Source of the DNA: Cyclobacteriaceae bacterium
GTDB lineage: Bacteria; Bacteroidota; Bacteroidia; Cytophagales; Cyclobacteriaceae
Assembly: GCA_022841475.1 (NCBI GenBank)
Contig: JALHRJ010000014.1
Span: 30,887-94,886, forward strand
DNA length: 64,000 nt
Direction: 5' to 3'
The first letter of the stretch is position 1. Each line of letters starts with the position of its first letter. The notes under the pieces were generated by a model that saw only the letters and a list, made by a program, of their open reading frames with translations, was not told where the DNA came from and searched no databases. Positions 9,692 to 19,911 of this stretch are shown here, in pieces. The position numbers and the translations under genes were made by a program.

Positions 9692-10321
9692 ATGCATAAG
9701 AAAAATACAATCATTGCAGGAGTAAAACTCACACAAGCTCAAAAGGCAATCATTATTCTGCATGGAAGAGGTGGTAATGCAAATGATAGCATTATATTGG
9801 CCAACCATCTTCATCTGGATGGATTTACGATTTTTGCCCCCGAGGCAACAAATCACTCGTGGTATCCTCGTTCTTTTTTGGCACCTATATCTGATAATGA
9901 ACCTTGGCTAACTGCTGCTATTTCAATTATAAGGGAAATCGTTGATGAAATTAATCATCTCGGAATAAATCGCAATCAAATTTATTTTGCAGGTTTCTCC
10001 CAAGGCGCATGCTTAACGCTTGAATTTGTTGCACGCCATGCGTCCCGCTGGGGTGGAGTGGTGGCCTTTACCGGAGGACTGATTGGTGAACAAATTGATC
10101 AGATTAATTATAATGGAGATTTTGAAGAGACACCTATATTTATCGCCAGCAGTGATCCTGATCCGCATGTTCCTGTTCAACGCGTAAATGATTCCGTAGC
10201 ATTGCTCAGAACTATGAATGCAAGGGTATCAGAGAAAATTTTCATGGATATGGGCCATAAAATTATACAACAAGAGATTGACTTGGCTAATGAATTAATC
10301 TTTGAGAAGTATGATCGTTGA
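9692..10321 (+). CDS. Phospholipase/carboxylesterase family hydrolase (MhqD/YpfH-like)
   Basis: This alpha/beta hydrolase of 209 residues has the oxyanion-hole segment LHGRGGN, the nucleophile elbow GFSQG, an acid in SSDPDPHVP, and a His in DMGHKI. It has no signal peptide. The chosen ATG places LHG about 23 residues from the start, as in the family; a GTG at 9650 overlapping the dioxygenase stop codon would add 14 residues and would suit coupled translation. It forms an mhqO/mhqD-like pair with the gene before it, so an ester or lactone made after ring cleavage is a reasonable but unproven substrate. Confidence 0.85.
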   Translation: MHKKNTIIAGVKLTQAQKAIIILHGRGGNANDSIILANHLHLDGFTIFAPEATNHSWYPRSFLAPISDNEPWLTAAISIIREIVDEINHLGINRNQIYFAGFSQGACLTLEFVARHASRWGGVVAFTGGLIGEQIDQINYNGDFEETPIFIASSDPDPHVPVQRVNDSVALLRTMNARVSEKIFMDMGHKIIQQEIDLANELIFEKYDR

Positions 10322-10454
10322 TTTATCCTTTTGATCAGTCATATAAATGAATCCGTACAATAATTGAAATGAATTATCATCCATACATCAGAATATTCTA
10401 CAGTAGATTTGTTGCTGATTCAAACACATAATCGGTTAACAAAAATATTTCTGT

Positions 10455-11540
10455 ATGAATGCAATCTATAAAATATTTAAGATTCAGATCTTGATATTCA
10501 CGTTCATGTCACTAATAACAATTACAATGATGGCACAGATAAAGGATAAAAAAACCGACTCAGCGAAACAGGATAAAGTAGTGGATCCTTCCAAGGACCC
10601 TGATATTGAAAGGCAGACAAAAGCATTCTTGATTTCACTAAATGCAGCAGGTGGTAAACCGATGGAAGCAATGACTCCTTCAGAAGCTCGCAAAGTGTTA
10701 GAGGGAGCCCAGTCTTCTGTCAAAGTAGATCTTTCAGGTGTGGAAGTTTCTGAAAAAACAATCCAGCAGGATGGAATTTCAGTCAAACTATATATTGTAC
10801 GGCCTGCTGGCATAAGTCTAGCACTCCCTGCTTTTATGTTTTTCCATGGCGGAGGCTGGGTGTTGGGAGATTTCATCACACATCAAAGAATGGTGCGAGA
10901 CCTGGTTGTATACTCCGGAGCGGTGGCTGTCTTTGTAGAATATTCACGTTCTCCCGAAGCGAAATATCCTGTGGCAATTAATCAGGCTTATGCAGCCACA
11001 AAATGGGTGGCTGCCAATGGGGCATCGATCAACGTAGATGGCAAACGTCTCGCAGTGGCCGGCAATAGTGTAGGCGGTAATATGGCTGCTGTTGTGGCAA
11101 TGATGGCAAAAGATAAGAAAGGACCGTCCATCCGTTTTCAGGTTCTCTTTTGGCCAGTAACGGATATTGATTTTGAAACTTCTACCTATAAAAAATACGG
11201 AACCTCACGCTTTCTTACCCGGAATATGATGATCTGGTTTTGGGATTCGTATGCTTCACAGGAACAACGCAAAGAACTCTATGCGGCTCCTCTCAGGGCT
11301 GCAACCGAACAACTGAAAGGCTTGCCGCCTGCACTGGTTCAGACTGCTGAAAACGATGTACTCCGTCATGAAGGCGAAGAGTATGCCAGGAAGATGAATA
11401 AGGCTGGGGTTGATGTTACCCTTATTCGTGTTCAGGGAATGATCCATGATTATGGATTGCTGAATCCGCTCTCTTCAATTCCGACCGTTAATTCCGCCTT
11501 GCGCGGAGCAGGTGCAGAAATTAAAAACGCGTTGAAATAA
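10455..11540 (+). CDS. Secreted alpha/beta hydrolase, acetyl esterase (HSL) family
   Basis: This 361-residue protein starts with a signal peptide (cleavage near MMAQ) and a charged linker, then an HSL-type hydrolase domain. The oxyanion motif is FFHGGGWVLGD. The nucleophile elbow is GNSVGGN, a variant of GDSAGG that keeps the Ser. The acid lies in ETAENDVLRHEGEEYA and the His in QGMIHDYGLLN, so the triad is complete. It should act on short acyl esters in the periplasm. It is a single gene between the MhqD-like esterase and lipoamide dehydrogenase. Confidence 0.9.
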   Translation: MNAIYKIFKIQILIFTFMSLITITMMAQIKDKKTDSAKQDKVVDPSKDPDIERQTKAFLISLNAAGGKPMEAMTPSEARKVLEGAQSSVKVDLSGVEVSEKTIQQDGISVKLYIVRPAGISLALPAFMFFHGGGWVLGDFITHQRMVRDLVVYSGAVAVFVEYSRSPEAKYPVAINQAYAATKWVAANGASINVDGKRLAVAGNSVGGNMAAVVAMMAKDKKGPSIRFQVLFWPVTDIDFETSTYKKYGTSRFLTRNMMIWFWDSYASQEQRKELYAAPLRAATEQLKGLPPALVQTAENDVLRHEGEEYARKMNKAGVDVTLIRVQGMIHDYGLLNPLSSIPTVNSALRGAGAEIKNALK

Positions 11541-11614
11541 TTGGTATCAATCAACAGGATAAACCATATGGCTTTACTATCTACTATGAATTTCTGCGAA
11601 AATAAGTTTAGTAT

Positions 11615-13021
11615 ATGGATAATAATTTTGATGTTATAGTAATTGGTTCCGGCCCGGGCGGTTATGTAGCTGCAATACGCGCTGCTCAACTTGGATTTAA
11701 AACGGCAATCATTGAGAAGTATGACAAACTCGGTGGATGCTGTACCAATGTAGGATGTATTCCTGCCAAAGCTTTACTGGATAGTACGGAATTGTTTCAC
11801 TTGGCAAATTCAAAATTCAATGAACACGGCATAAATACGCCGGGTGTAATGTTGAATTTTCCGCAGCTAATGAAACGGAAGAGTGAAGTAGTCCGGCAGA
11901 ATGCCAATGGAGTAGCTTTTCTAATGAAAAAAAATAAGATTGAAATCATTCATGGCATCGCATCATTTCTTTCTTCCAGCCAGCTACAGGTAACACAGAA
12001 GGACAGCTCAGCGATAATGCTTGGATCAAAGTATTTTATCATTGCCACAGGCTCCAAACCCTCAACCTTGCCCGGGATAACCATTGATAAGAAAAGAATT
12101 ATCACTTCCACCGAAGCCTTATCCCTGCAGGAAAAACCTGCCAGTATGGTGATTATAGGGGGTGGAGTGATAGGAGTAGAGATGGCATCAATTTATGCAC
12201 GCATTGGAGTGAAGGTTACTATTCTTGAATTTATGAATTCGCTAATCCCAACCATGGACAATGATCTCGGCAAAGAACTTAAAAAGATTTTGGCAAAAGT
12301 TGGAGTGGAGTCATTGTTGAATCACCAGGTAAAATCAGTTATCAATAAAGGAAATGAAGTGGAAGTGACCTTTCTGAACGAAGTGAAAGCGGAACAAACA
12401 ATTACAGCGGATTATTGTCTCGTTGCCGTAGGAAGAACATCATTCACCCAGGGCCTTGGTCTTGAAAATACTTCAGTTAAAACTGACTCGCGGGGAAAGA
12501 TTGTGGTCAATGAAAATCTGCAAACTACGGTGAAAGGTATTTTTGCAATCGGAGATGTCATTGATGGTCCCATGCTTGCACACAAAGGAGAAGAAGAGGG
12601 CGTCTATGTGGCGGAATACATTAAAGGACAGAAACCACATATAGATTATCGCCTCATCCCGTCTGTTGTCTATACATGGCCGGAAGTTGCTAGCGTAGGA
12701 TCAACTGAGGATGAACTTAAAAAAAATAAGATTCCCTATAACCAAGGTAAGTTCCCCTTCTCTGCCAGTGGACGCGCAAGGGCAGCTATGGAAGCAGACG
12801 GTTTTGTAAAAGTACTAACTGATCCGAAATATGGAGAAGTCCTGGGCGTACATATCATAGGCCCTAGGGCAGCAGACCTAATCGCTCAGGCGGTAATCGG
12901 GATGCATTTTGAAACTACCGATGAAGATATGACCCGGTTATCCTATGCTCATCCCACCTATTCAGAAGCTTTGAAAGAAGCGTATCTCATTGCGTCTGGT
13001 CAGGGTGCGCTGAACCTTTGA
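11615..13021 (+). CDS. lpdA: Dihydrolipoyl dehydrogenase
   Basis: This FAD flavoprotein of 468 residues would reoxidise dihydrolipoamide with NAD+, as E3 of 2-oxoacid dehydrogenase complexes. The FAD-binding start is IGSGPGGYVAAIRAAQLG. The redox-active pair lies in CTNVGCIPAK, preceded by an extra Cys (GGCC instead of the usual GGTC). The NAD-binding loop is GGGVIGVEMAS. The second FAD site is IFAIGDVI, and the C-terminal His-Glu dyad is in AHPTYSEALKEA. No E1 or E2 genes are adjacent, so this may be a second or stand-alone copy that serves detoxification or another complex. Confidence 0.93.
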   Translation: MDNNFDVIVIGSGPGGYVAAIRAAQLGFKTAIIEKYDKLGGCCTNVGCIPAKALLDSTELFHLANSKFNEHGINTPGVMLNFPQLMKRKSEVVRQNANGVAFLMKKNKIEIIHGIASFLSSSQLQVTQKDSSAIMLGSKYFIIATGSKPSTLPGITIDKKRIITSTEALSLQEKPASMVIIGGGVIGVEMASIYARIGVKVTILEFMNSLIPTMDNDLGKELKKILAKVGVESLLNHQVKSVINKGNEVEVTFLNEVKAEQTITADYCLVAVGRTSFTQGLGLENTSVKTDSRGKIVVNENLQTTVKGIFAIGDVIDGPMLAHKGEEEGVYVAEYIKGQKPHIDYRLIPSVVYTWPEVASVGSTEDELKKNKIPYNQGKFPFSASGRARAAMEADGFVKVLTDPKYGEVLGVHIIGPRAADLIAQAVIGMHFETTDEDMTRLSYAHPTYSEALKEAYLIASGQGALNL

Positions 13022-13072
13022 TAAACTCATAAATAGCGATTTAACTATAACCGATATACAAAAAGTAAACTT

Positions 13073-13558
13073 ATGCCAATGAATAAACTACTTACAACAC
13101 TAATGATGATTATGGCAACACTGGTCACACTAGCCCAGACATCCAAAGAGGATTTAGAAGTTGTTCAACTTGTCTTCGGGAAATCCAAAAAGGCATTTGT
13201 CAGTGAATACATGAAAATAGATAAAAGCGTTGGCAACACTGCTTTTTGGAATTTGCATGAAGAATACGAAAGGCAACGAAGAGGTTTGATGCAGGAAAGA
13301 TACGACCTGATCTCAATATATATCGACCAGTATTTTACGCTGGACAATGAAACGGCTGGAGACATCGCAAAGAAACTCATAGATAACACCGAAGGTTTGG
13401 ATAAATTGAATAACCGATATTATAGAAAATTTGAAAAAAAGATCGGTGGACTAAAGGCAGCTACACTTTTTCAGATTGAGCTTTATTTTCAGACTTCCAT
13501 ACAGGCAGGTCTGCAGGATCAGATTCCTTTGATAGGTCAACTTCAGATAAAAGAATAA
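13073..13558 (+). CDS. Secreted helical protein of unknown function
   Basis: I do not recognise this 161-residue protein. The N-terminus (MNKLLTTLMMIMATLVTLAQ) is a signal peptide, and the mature part is rich in Lys, Glu and Leu with predicted helices and no cysteines, so a periplasmic helical protein is likely. The second ATG at 13079 gives a better signal peptide than the first at 13073. It follows lpdA by about 50 nt but there is no functional link. Periplasmic helical stress proteins such as the Spy/CpxP type are one possibility, but the LTxxQ motifs are not seen. Confidence 0.65.
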   Translation: MPMNKLLTTLMMIMATLVTLAQTSKEDLEVVQLVFGKSKKAFVSEYMKIDKSVGNTAFWNLHEEYERQRRGLMQERYDLISIYIDQYFTLDNETAGDIAKKLIDNTEGLDKLNNRYYRKFEKKIGGLKAATLFQIELYFQTSIQAGLQDQIPLIGQLQIKE

Positions 13559-13842
13559 TAAATATTCATTTGGGTTCCGAATTCACTAGGCGGGTATGTA
13601 AACCTTCAGGAAATTTATAGGTAAAACAGGAATCCTAGCCTTGCCAGCAAGTAAAAAGCATTCGCTAATTCTACAGCTTTTTGAGGTATTTCAGCCTTTT
13701 ATTTCCTCCGTATCATTTTCATTTTTGAATGTCGGCTATATCAGGGCGATCATAGCATATATCCGCAAGATGTAAACTTCAGGCAGACACGGTCAATAAT
13801 AACTTAATAATCGATTATTTAAGCCATAGTATTTATACAGTC

Positions 13843-14256
13843 ATGAAAAAAAACTCAATTGCTGTTTGGAAAGGGTCTGGAAGAGATGGAAGTGGATTTG
13901 TGACTACTCAAAGCAAGGTGCTGAATGAAACACCCTATTCCTTCAATAGCCGTTTTGCAGAAGGAATTGGAACCAATCCTGAAGAACTCCTTGCAGCCGC
14001 GCATGCAGGCTGCTTCACCATGAAGCTCACCTTTGTATTGAATGAAATTGGTTTTGTGCCGGAAGAACTTGAGACCACTTGCACAATTAACTTTGAAAAA
14101 GGAGCAATCGTAGGTTCACACCTGTTTGTGAAGGCAAAAATAACAGACATTAGCAAAGAAATACTGGACGAAAGCATCAAGGAAGCGGAAATAAATTGCC
14201 CGGTCAGTAGAGTGTTAAATGCAAAGATTACCACGGAAAGCGTCTTGAACGGATGA
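13843..14256 (+). CDS. osmC: OsmC-family peroxiredoxin
   Basis: This protein of 137 residues belongs to the OsmC/Ohr fold and should reduce organic hydroperoxides. The first catalytic Cys is in AAAHAGCFTMKL and the second in EINCPVSRVLN. The start KKNSIAVWKGSGRDGSG and the segment FAEGIGTNPEELLAAAH are typical of OsmC rather than Ohr. Length is normal. It lies upstream of the four-GAF sigma-54 activator and in the same direction, with a 146-nt gap, so it may have its own promoter. Confidence 0.93.
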   Translation: MKKNSIAVWKGSGRDGSGFVTTQSKVLNETPYSFNSRFAEGIGTNPEELLAAAHAGCFTMKLTFVLNEIGFVPEELETTCTINFEKGAIVGSHLFVKAKITDISKEILDESIKEAEINCPVSRVLNAKITTESVLNG

Positions 14257-14402
14257 ATCAGGATCCAGCCAAGGAGTAATATCTGAACGAGAAAGGATCA
14301 CAATTGAGCATTTAACGATCAGAATCTCGAGTTCTAGGTTGCCGGTATTAACTACTTCCTGACTAATAGAAATTAGCAAGCCTATTTTGATTATATTCGA
14401 AG

Positions 14403-17400
14403 ATGCCAAAATCAAATCAGAAAATTGATTATGGTCAAAGGCCTAAGGGTGTTGATCGGCAAGCAGTTCTGGAAAGAGAGCTTGCCGAAAAAAATATTTT
14501 AATTTCCCTCAATAGTGATATCGCGTCCATTGTCGATAATAGAGATATTCTTCAAATTATTCTTCCTAAACTAAAGCAGCTTTTTAATACCGATGATATC
14601 TTTATTTGCAAACTTGACACTGATCAGGAAACTTTAAACCCAATCCTCAGGATGGGAGGTAAGCGCAGGTATAAACATCCTCACTACGAAGCGGTCATAA
14701 ATTCAAATTTTCCTATTCACGATGGATTCATTGATTCAATCTTAAAATCAAAAGTTCCTCTCATTTTTGATATTGAGTCGGTATGCAAATGGCCTAATCC
14801 TCCAGAGTACATGATGGTCTCGAAAGAAACCGGTCTCAAAGAAAGCCTCTCAACACGTCTTTACAACGGTGATGAGCTCAATGGAATACTTACACTTTGG
14901 TCAGAGTCAGAAAATGCATTTACCCCTCACCATGTTGAACTTATTCAAAGTATTGCAGATCAAATATCTGTGATAGTTAACAATATTCACTCTAATGAGA
15001 TTGTACGTCAGCGAGAAAAGGAAAATGAGACACTTCTCTCAATCAGTACTCAAATCGCAGCCATCCGAAATAAAGAGGACCTTACTAACATTCTCGCTGT
15101 TTCATTGAAGAAATATCTCCCTTTTCAAGATTGCACCATTACACTCTATGATTGGAAAAGGAAAGCTCAATACGTGTACGCATACCATATTGAAAAAATT
15201 AGAATCAAGGACCCAGAATTCAAGTCCGTACTGATGGGTCATTATCCCTTGGATAACAGCGACCTTTCTAAACCACATGAACCGGTGGTAATCGATTTGG
15301 ATACTCTTGTGACCAATCAAGAGACAAAAACCTGGGCTACCTTTATTAGAAAATCAGGAATCAAAGAGTTCGCCAGCATTAAACTGACCAACGGAGATAG
15401 CTTGCTGGGTTTATTCGTGTTGCTAGCCGAGAATAAGAACTCCTTCTCGCTGAGCCATCTAAGTTTCATGCAAAAGATCTCCTATCAGATTTCAATTGCC
15501 GTAGCCAAACTATTGGGGAATGAAGAAATTGAACGAAGAGAGGCAGAGAAATCATTACTGCTCTCGATCAGCAATGACATGGCACTGGTTCGCGATAAAG
15601 ACGACATGGCCAGAATCATTAACGAAAAGCTCAAAAAACTTTTTTTAATCGATGATTTTACAATTGTCTCTCTCCAGGAGAATAAACTCACCTATGGAGC
15701 CTATTTATTTGATCAGGAAGATACGCCCTATAAAAAGAAACGCGAGTACATTGAGACGCTATTCAACAATTTTAAATTCGAAACAGGATTATACGATGTC
15801 GTATTGGCATCTGATTCTCCAGTGGTCTTTAATATAGATAAAATCATGACTCAGGAGATTGTACCTGGGCACATCCGATTTTTTAACTCCCTGGGCATCC
15901 ATGAAATAGTGGGCACTGCGTTGCGCATCGGAAATGAAAACATAGGAATACTATGGATTCAACCACAAGTACCCAATAGTTTTGATCAGATAAATCAGAA
16001 TGTGTATAGGGGTGTGTGTTCACAAATCTCCATTGCTTTGGCCAATATTGTTGCTAACGAAGAAATCCAAAGGAAGGAACAGGAAAAATCAATATTGCTT
16101 TCATTAAGCAATGAGATTGTAACAATGCGCGATAAAAATGACTTATTCAGACTTGTTGATACTAAATTCAAAGAATTATTCTCAATCGAAGGATTTGGTA
16201 TAGCGCTTATAAATGGAGATGGGGAAACTCATAGTACATTTCTGATCAATGTTAAGGAGAAGGCATTGAATCATGAAAGTTTTAAGGATGTACTCTCGCA
16301 AAAGTATAGTATATCTGATGGCATCTTTGAAAGGGTTACTGGCTCTGAAAGTCCTGTACAAATTAATGTTGCAGAACTTCCTGAGGGTCCTGATACTCCA
16401 AGGTACGCGAGACTTTGGAAAGAGGTTTGTATTAACCAGATTGTTGGCATCGCTTTACGTGTAGGGGAGAAGAATCTTGGGTGTCTTTTCTTGCATATGA
16501 AGCAGGAATCTATTAAGGTTTTAAATAACAACCTGCTGAAGGGGGTGTGTGCCCATATATCACTTGCTCTCTCCAATATTTTAGCCAATGAGAAAATTGC
16601 CAAGCAATTAGAGGAAATCAGTAGCTATAAAAACAGACTTGAAGAAGAAAATCAATACTTGCAAAATGAAATTGGAACTTCTTACAATTTTGGCGAAATC
16701 ATTGGGTCTGGTATTGAAATTCAAAAAGTATATCACCTCTTGTCACAGGTCGCTTTTACAAACAGTACTGTACTCATTTCTGGTGAAACCGGCACAGGAA
16801 AAGAATTAATTGCTAGGGCAATTCATAATGCATCGCCCCGTAAAGATAAACTTATGGTGAAAGTGAATTGTGCAGCTATTCCCATCAACTTAATCGAAAG
16901 TGAATTATTTGGACATGAAAAAGGTGCATTCACAGGAGCCACCGAAAGAAGAATAGGAAAATTTGAACTCGCCAACAAAAGCACTTTGTTCCTTGATGAG
17001 ATCGGTGAAATGCCAACTGAAATTCAGGTCAAACTGCTTCGGGCATTGCAGGAAAGAGAAATAGAAAGAATAGGAGGAAGTAGTACAATAAAAATCGATG
17101 TGCGCATTATAGCCGCTACAAACCGAAATCTTAGGACTGAAGTGGAAGAGGGGAAATTCAGAAGTGACTTGTATTACAGACTAAATGTTTTTCCTCTTTC
17201 TTTGCCTCCCTTACGCGAAAGAAAAGATGATATCCCAGAATTGGCACTTCATTTTATGAATCGCTTTGCGAAAAATGCTGGTAAGAAGATAAACTCAATA
17301 TCTCCCAGAATCATGCAGGAAATGATATCCTACCCTTGGCCAGGTAATATCCGCGAATTGGAGCACTTCATGGAAAGAAGTGTTCTGCTTACGAACGGTA

Positions 17401-17639
17401 CCACAATTAAAGAAATTGCCTTACCTACTATTGGAAATGCCCTGAAAAAAAGCCTAAAGGATCAATATGTAAAAACAATAAAGGAGAACGAGCGGGATCA
17501 CATCCTTGAGGTATTGAAAAAGTGTAACGGAAAAATTTATGGGAAAGGTGGAGCAGCGGCACTCCTGGGAATCCCTGTATCAACACTTAATTCCAAAATA
17601 GCAAAACTCGAAATCAAGAAGGACCAGGCATTTGAATAA
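14403..17639 (+). CDS. Sigma-54-dependent activator with four GAF domains
   Basis: This 1078-residue cytosolic regulator carries four tandem GAF-like modules. They begin near residues 29, 208, 383 and 562, each with a similar start such as [16 protein letters not shown]. An AAA+ domain follows with Walker A GETGTGKE (near 794), the sigma-54 contact loop GAFTGA (near 841) and Walker [10 protein letters not shown] Fis-type helix-turn-helix lies at about 1032-1075. It lacks a receiver domain, so ligand or redox binding by the GAF modules is the likely trigger, as in FhlA or NorR. It overlaps or abuts the lipoprotein gene and heads a run with a histidine kinase and a sigma-54 response regulator. 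Confidence 0.9.
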   Translation: MPKSNQKIDYGQRPKGVDRQAVLERELAEKNILISLNSDIASIVDNRDILQIILPKLKQLFNTDDIFICKLDTDQETLNPILRMGGKRRYKHPHYEAVINSNFPIHDGFIDSILKSKVPLIFDIESVCKWPNPPEYMMVSKETGLKESLSTRLYNGDELNGILTLWSESENAFTPHHVELIQSIADQISVIVNNIHSNEIVRQREKENETLLSISTQIAAIRNKEDLTNILAVSLKKYLPFQDCTITLYDWKRKAQYVYAYHIEKIRIKDPEFKSVLMGHYPLDNSDLSKPHEPVVIDLDTLVTNQETKTWATFIRKSGIKEFASIKLTNGDSLLGLFVLLAENKNSFSLSHLSFMQKISYQISIAVAKLLGNEEIERREAEKSLLLSISNDMALVRDKDDMARIINEKLKKLFLIDDFTIVSLQENKLTYGAYLFDQEDTPYKKKREYIETLFNNFKFETGLYDVVLASDSPVVFNIDKIMTQEIVPGHIRFFNSLGIHEIVGTALRIGNENIGILWIQPQVPNSFDQINQNVYRGVCSQISIALANIVANEEIQRKEQEKSILLSLSNEIVTMRDKNDLFRLVDTKFKELFSIEGFGIALINGDGETHSTFLINVKEKALNHESFKDVLSQKYSISDGIFERVTGSESPVQINVAELPEGPDTPRYARLWKEVCINQIVGIALRVGEKNLGCLFLHMKQESIKVLNNNLLKGVCAHISLALSNILANEKIAKQLEEISSYKNRLEEENQYLQNEIGTSYNFGEIIGSGIEIQKVYHLLSQVAFTNSTVLISGETGTGKELIARAIHNASPRKDKLMVKVNCAAIPINLIESELFGHEKGAFTGATERRIGKFELANKSTLFLDEIGEMPTEIQVKLLRALQEREIERIGGSSTIKIDVRIIAATNRNLRTEVEEGKFRSDLYYRLNVFPLSLPPLRERKDDIPELALHFMNRFAKNAGKKINSISPRIMQEMISYPWPGNIRELEHFMERSVLLTNGTTIKEIALPTIGNALKKSLKDQYVKTIKENERDHILEVLKKCNGKIYGKGGAAALLGIPVSTLNSKIAKLEIKKDQAFE

Positions 17640-17646
17640 GTCAAAA

Positions 17647-18120
17647 ATGAAAATAGGATCCATGTTTTTACTCGTTTTATGTTCTTTACTTCCTTCATCT
17701 TGTGGAGACTCTAGTTCGCTACTGTGGGAACCAAATGTCCTGACCGATACAAGTGAAGTCACACTAATTGGTAACGCTGAATCGGGTAATAAAGGATTAC
17801 TTAATTATGAAGGCGATGTTTATATTCATGTTGGTCTTATCACCAGTAAGTCCAATTCGGGGAATGAGTGGAAGTATGTAAAATTCAAATGGGGATCCCG
17901 TGAGATAGCCGCCAGGACAACTCCGGTCGGAGAAAATAAATGGAGCTATTTAATTCCAAACATCAGAGAGTTTTTTGGTGTTGCAAATGATGAAAAGATC
18001 ATCAGTCTTGCCGTACTTTTCAGGTCAGGAGCCTGCATCGATATTTTTTGTAAAGTACTTAGAAACGCAGATGGGAGTAATATGTATATACCTATCAAGG
18101 ATGAAACAGTGAATAAATGA
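17647..18120 (+). CDS. Lipoprotein of unknown function
   Basis: This protein of 157 residues has a lipoprotein signal peptide (LLPSSC, followed by GDSSS), so it should be anchored in the inner or outer membrane. The rest is probably beta-rich, with two Cys near the C-terminus (GACIDIFCKV) that might form a disulfide. I do not recognise the family. A TTG at 17632 would overlap the activator gene by 8 nt; the ATG at 17647 gives a more usual signal peptide. It lies 1 nt before the histidine kinase gene, and in that setting it could be a periplasmic sensor accessory, which is inference only. Confidence 0.75.
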   Translation: MKIGSMFLLVLCSLLPSSCGDSSSLLWEPNVLTDTSEVTLIGNAESGNKGLLNYEGDVYIHVGLITSKSNSGNEWKYVKFKWGSREIAARTTPVGENKWSYLIPNIREFFGVANDEKIISLAVLFRSGACIDIFCKVLRNADGSNMYIPIKDETVNK

Positions 18121-18121
18121 T

Positions 18122-19897
18122 ATGAAAGCTAGGACCTTTCTTAATTCCAGACACCAGGTAACGAAAGTGTTCATGATGATATGGATGTGGATTGTGCCTG
18201 GTTGCCTCTCGGTGGTCGCTCAGAAAAATAGTTCGGAATGGCTTCAGGCACTGGAAGCAAAGATTGAACAGTCTTCTCATTTTGACAATGAAAGATTCAT
18301 GGAGATTGATCAATACTATCAACAAGGCCCTGGTGAAAATAGTGACACGTACTCTTTTTATCTTAGGCTATTCGATGAGTATTCTAATCTTAATTTTGAC
18401 TCAGCTTACAGGTATGCAGGGAAGTTGTACGAAATTGCGCGGCAATCCAGAGATTCTTCTCGGATCGAATCCGCGAAAATAAAATTAGGTTTCACTCTAT
18501 TATCTGCGGGAATGTATAAGGAAGTATTTGATACACTTCGGACCATTGACCTACGTCACCTTAACTCTAGCATAAAAGCGGAATACTATATCTTAAAGGC
18601 CCGTTGCCATTACGATCTGGCTGATTACAACCAAAATGAATTCTATTCACCACACTATAATGCTCGTGGCAACGAATTTATTGACTCAGCATTGTTATCA
18701 CTTCCTGTCTCTTCCTTTGAATACAATTACTATAATGGGTTGAAATTTATCCGAAGTCAGAATGATAAGAAAGCAGCTGTATATTTGGAAAGACTCGTAC
18801 AGGACACCACTCTATCTGACCATCAAAGAGCACTAGCAGCATCTACCTTTGCCGACATTTTCGTTCGAAAGGAACAATTCGATTCAGTCATTAGTCTGCT
18901 CTGTGAAGCTGCCATCAAAGATATAGAAGCATCAACAAAAGAAACCTCCGCTACCTACTACCTGGCTATTTTATTGTTTCAAAGGGGTGATGTAAAAACA
19001 GCTTCCCTTTTTATCCAAAAAGCGGCTGAAGATGCTCAATTCTATGGGGCAAGACAAAGGGTGATCCAAGTGAACTCTCAGGTGCCCTTGATCATGGAAC
19101 AACTTGCAGTAGTTGATATGAAACGAAAGAATATATTTCGATATGCTATAATAATTACTACCATTTTTTTAGCTCTTTTTGCTCTCGTATTTGTTATCAT
19201 CAGACAGGTTAAAAGATTGAAAAGCCAGCAATTCATAATTAATCAAAAGAACGATTCCCTCCAGAATTTACTGCTTGAAAAGGATGGCCTTCTTGCCGAA
19301 AAGGAGTGGTTAAGAAAGGAAATTCATCACCGTGTTAAGAACAACCTTCAAACTGTAATGAGTCTTCTTAAATCTCAATCTGCCTTCCTTAAGGACGGAG
19401 CCTTGTTGGCAATACGGGATAGCCAGCACCGTATCTATTCCATGTCTTTGATTCACCAAAAACTGTATCAGTCCGAAAATGTTTCTAGCTTGGACATGAA
19501 TTTCTATATTCCTGAGTTAATTAATTATTTACGTGACAGTTTTGACCCCTATCACAAAATCCGATTCAACGTACAAATTGAATCGGTTACCCTCAATTTA
19601 TCTCAAGCAGTTCCTTTAGGGATCATCCTCACTGAAGCAATCTCCAATGCCATGAAGTATGCGTTTCCTACAGATAAGAATGGTATCATAAACCTGACTT
19701 TAAGTAAGATATCATCAAACTTCGTTATGTTAGCTGTGGCCGATAATGGTGTGGGGCTTCCGATTGGATTTGATACAAGTAACAAGAACTCCCTAGGGAT
19801 CAGGCTTATCAATGGACTAAGCCAGGATATTGATGCAAAATTAAAAATTGAATCTAACAAGGGAACAACTATAACACTTGAATTTGAAGTAGACTGA
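18122..19897 (+). CDS. TPR-containing sensor histidine kinase, HisKA_2 type
   Basis: This sensor of 591 residues starts with a signal-anchor helix, followed by a helical TPR-like region and a membrane helix near 338-362. A coiled coil leads to the phosphoacceptor motif HHRVKNNLQ (His 402/403). The ATPase domain has TEAISNAMKYAF (near 504), DNGVGL (near 541) and SLGIRL. In the N-box the first position is Thr rather than Asn, but the catalytic Asn is kept. It lies 14 nt before a sigma-54 response regulator, the likely partner, and 1 nt after a lipoprotein gene. It is a paralogue of the kinases at 259 and 55592, and shorter than both. Confidence 0.9.
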   Translation: MKARTFLNSRHQVTKVFMMIWMWIVPGCLSVVAQKNSSEWLQALEAKIEQSSHFDNERFMEIDQYYQQGPGENSDTYSFYLRLFDEYSNLNFDSAYRYAGKLYEIARQSRDSSRIESAKIKLGFTLLSAGMYKEVFDTLRTIDLRHLNSSIKAEYYILKARCHYDLADYNQNEFYSPHYNARGNEFIDSALLSLPVSSFEYNYYNGLKFIRSQNDKKAAVYLERLVQDTTLSDHQRALAASTFADIFVRKEQFDSVISLLCEAAIKDIEASTKETSATYYLAILLFQRGDVKTASLFIQKAAEDAQFYGARQRVIQVNSQVPLIMEQLAVVDMKRKNIFRYAIIITTIFLALFALVFVIIRQVKRLKSQQFIINQKNDSLQNLLLEKDGLLAEKEWLRKEIHHRVKNNLQTVMSLLKSQSAFLKDGALLAIRDSQHRIYSMSLIHQKLYQSENVSSLDMNFYIPELINYLRDSFDPYHKIRFNVQIESVTLNLSQAVPLGIILTEAISNAMKYAFPTDKNGIINLTLSKISSNFVMLAVADNGVGLPIGFDTSNKNSLGIRLINGLSQDIDAKLKIESNKGTTITLEFEVD

Positions 19898-19911
19898 AAC
19901 AGACAAGGCTT

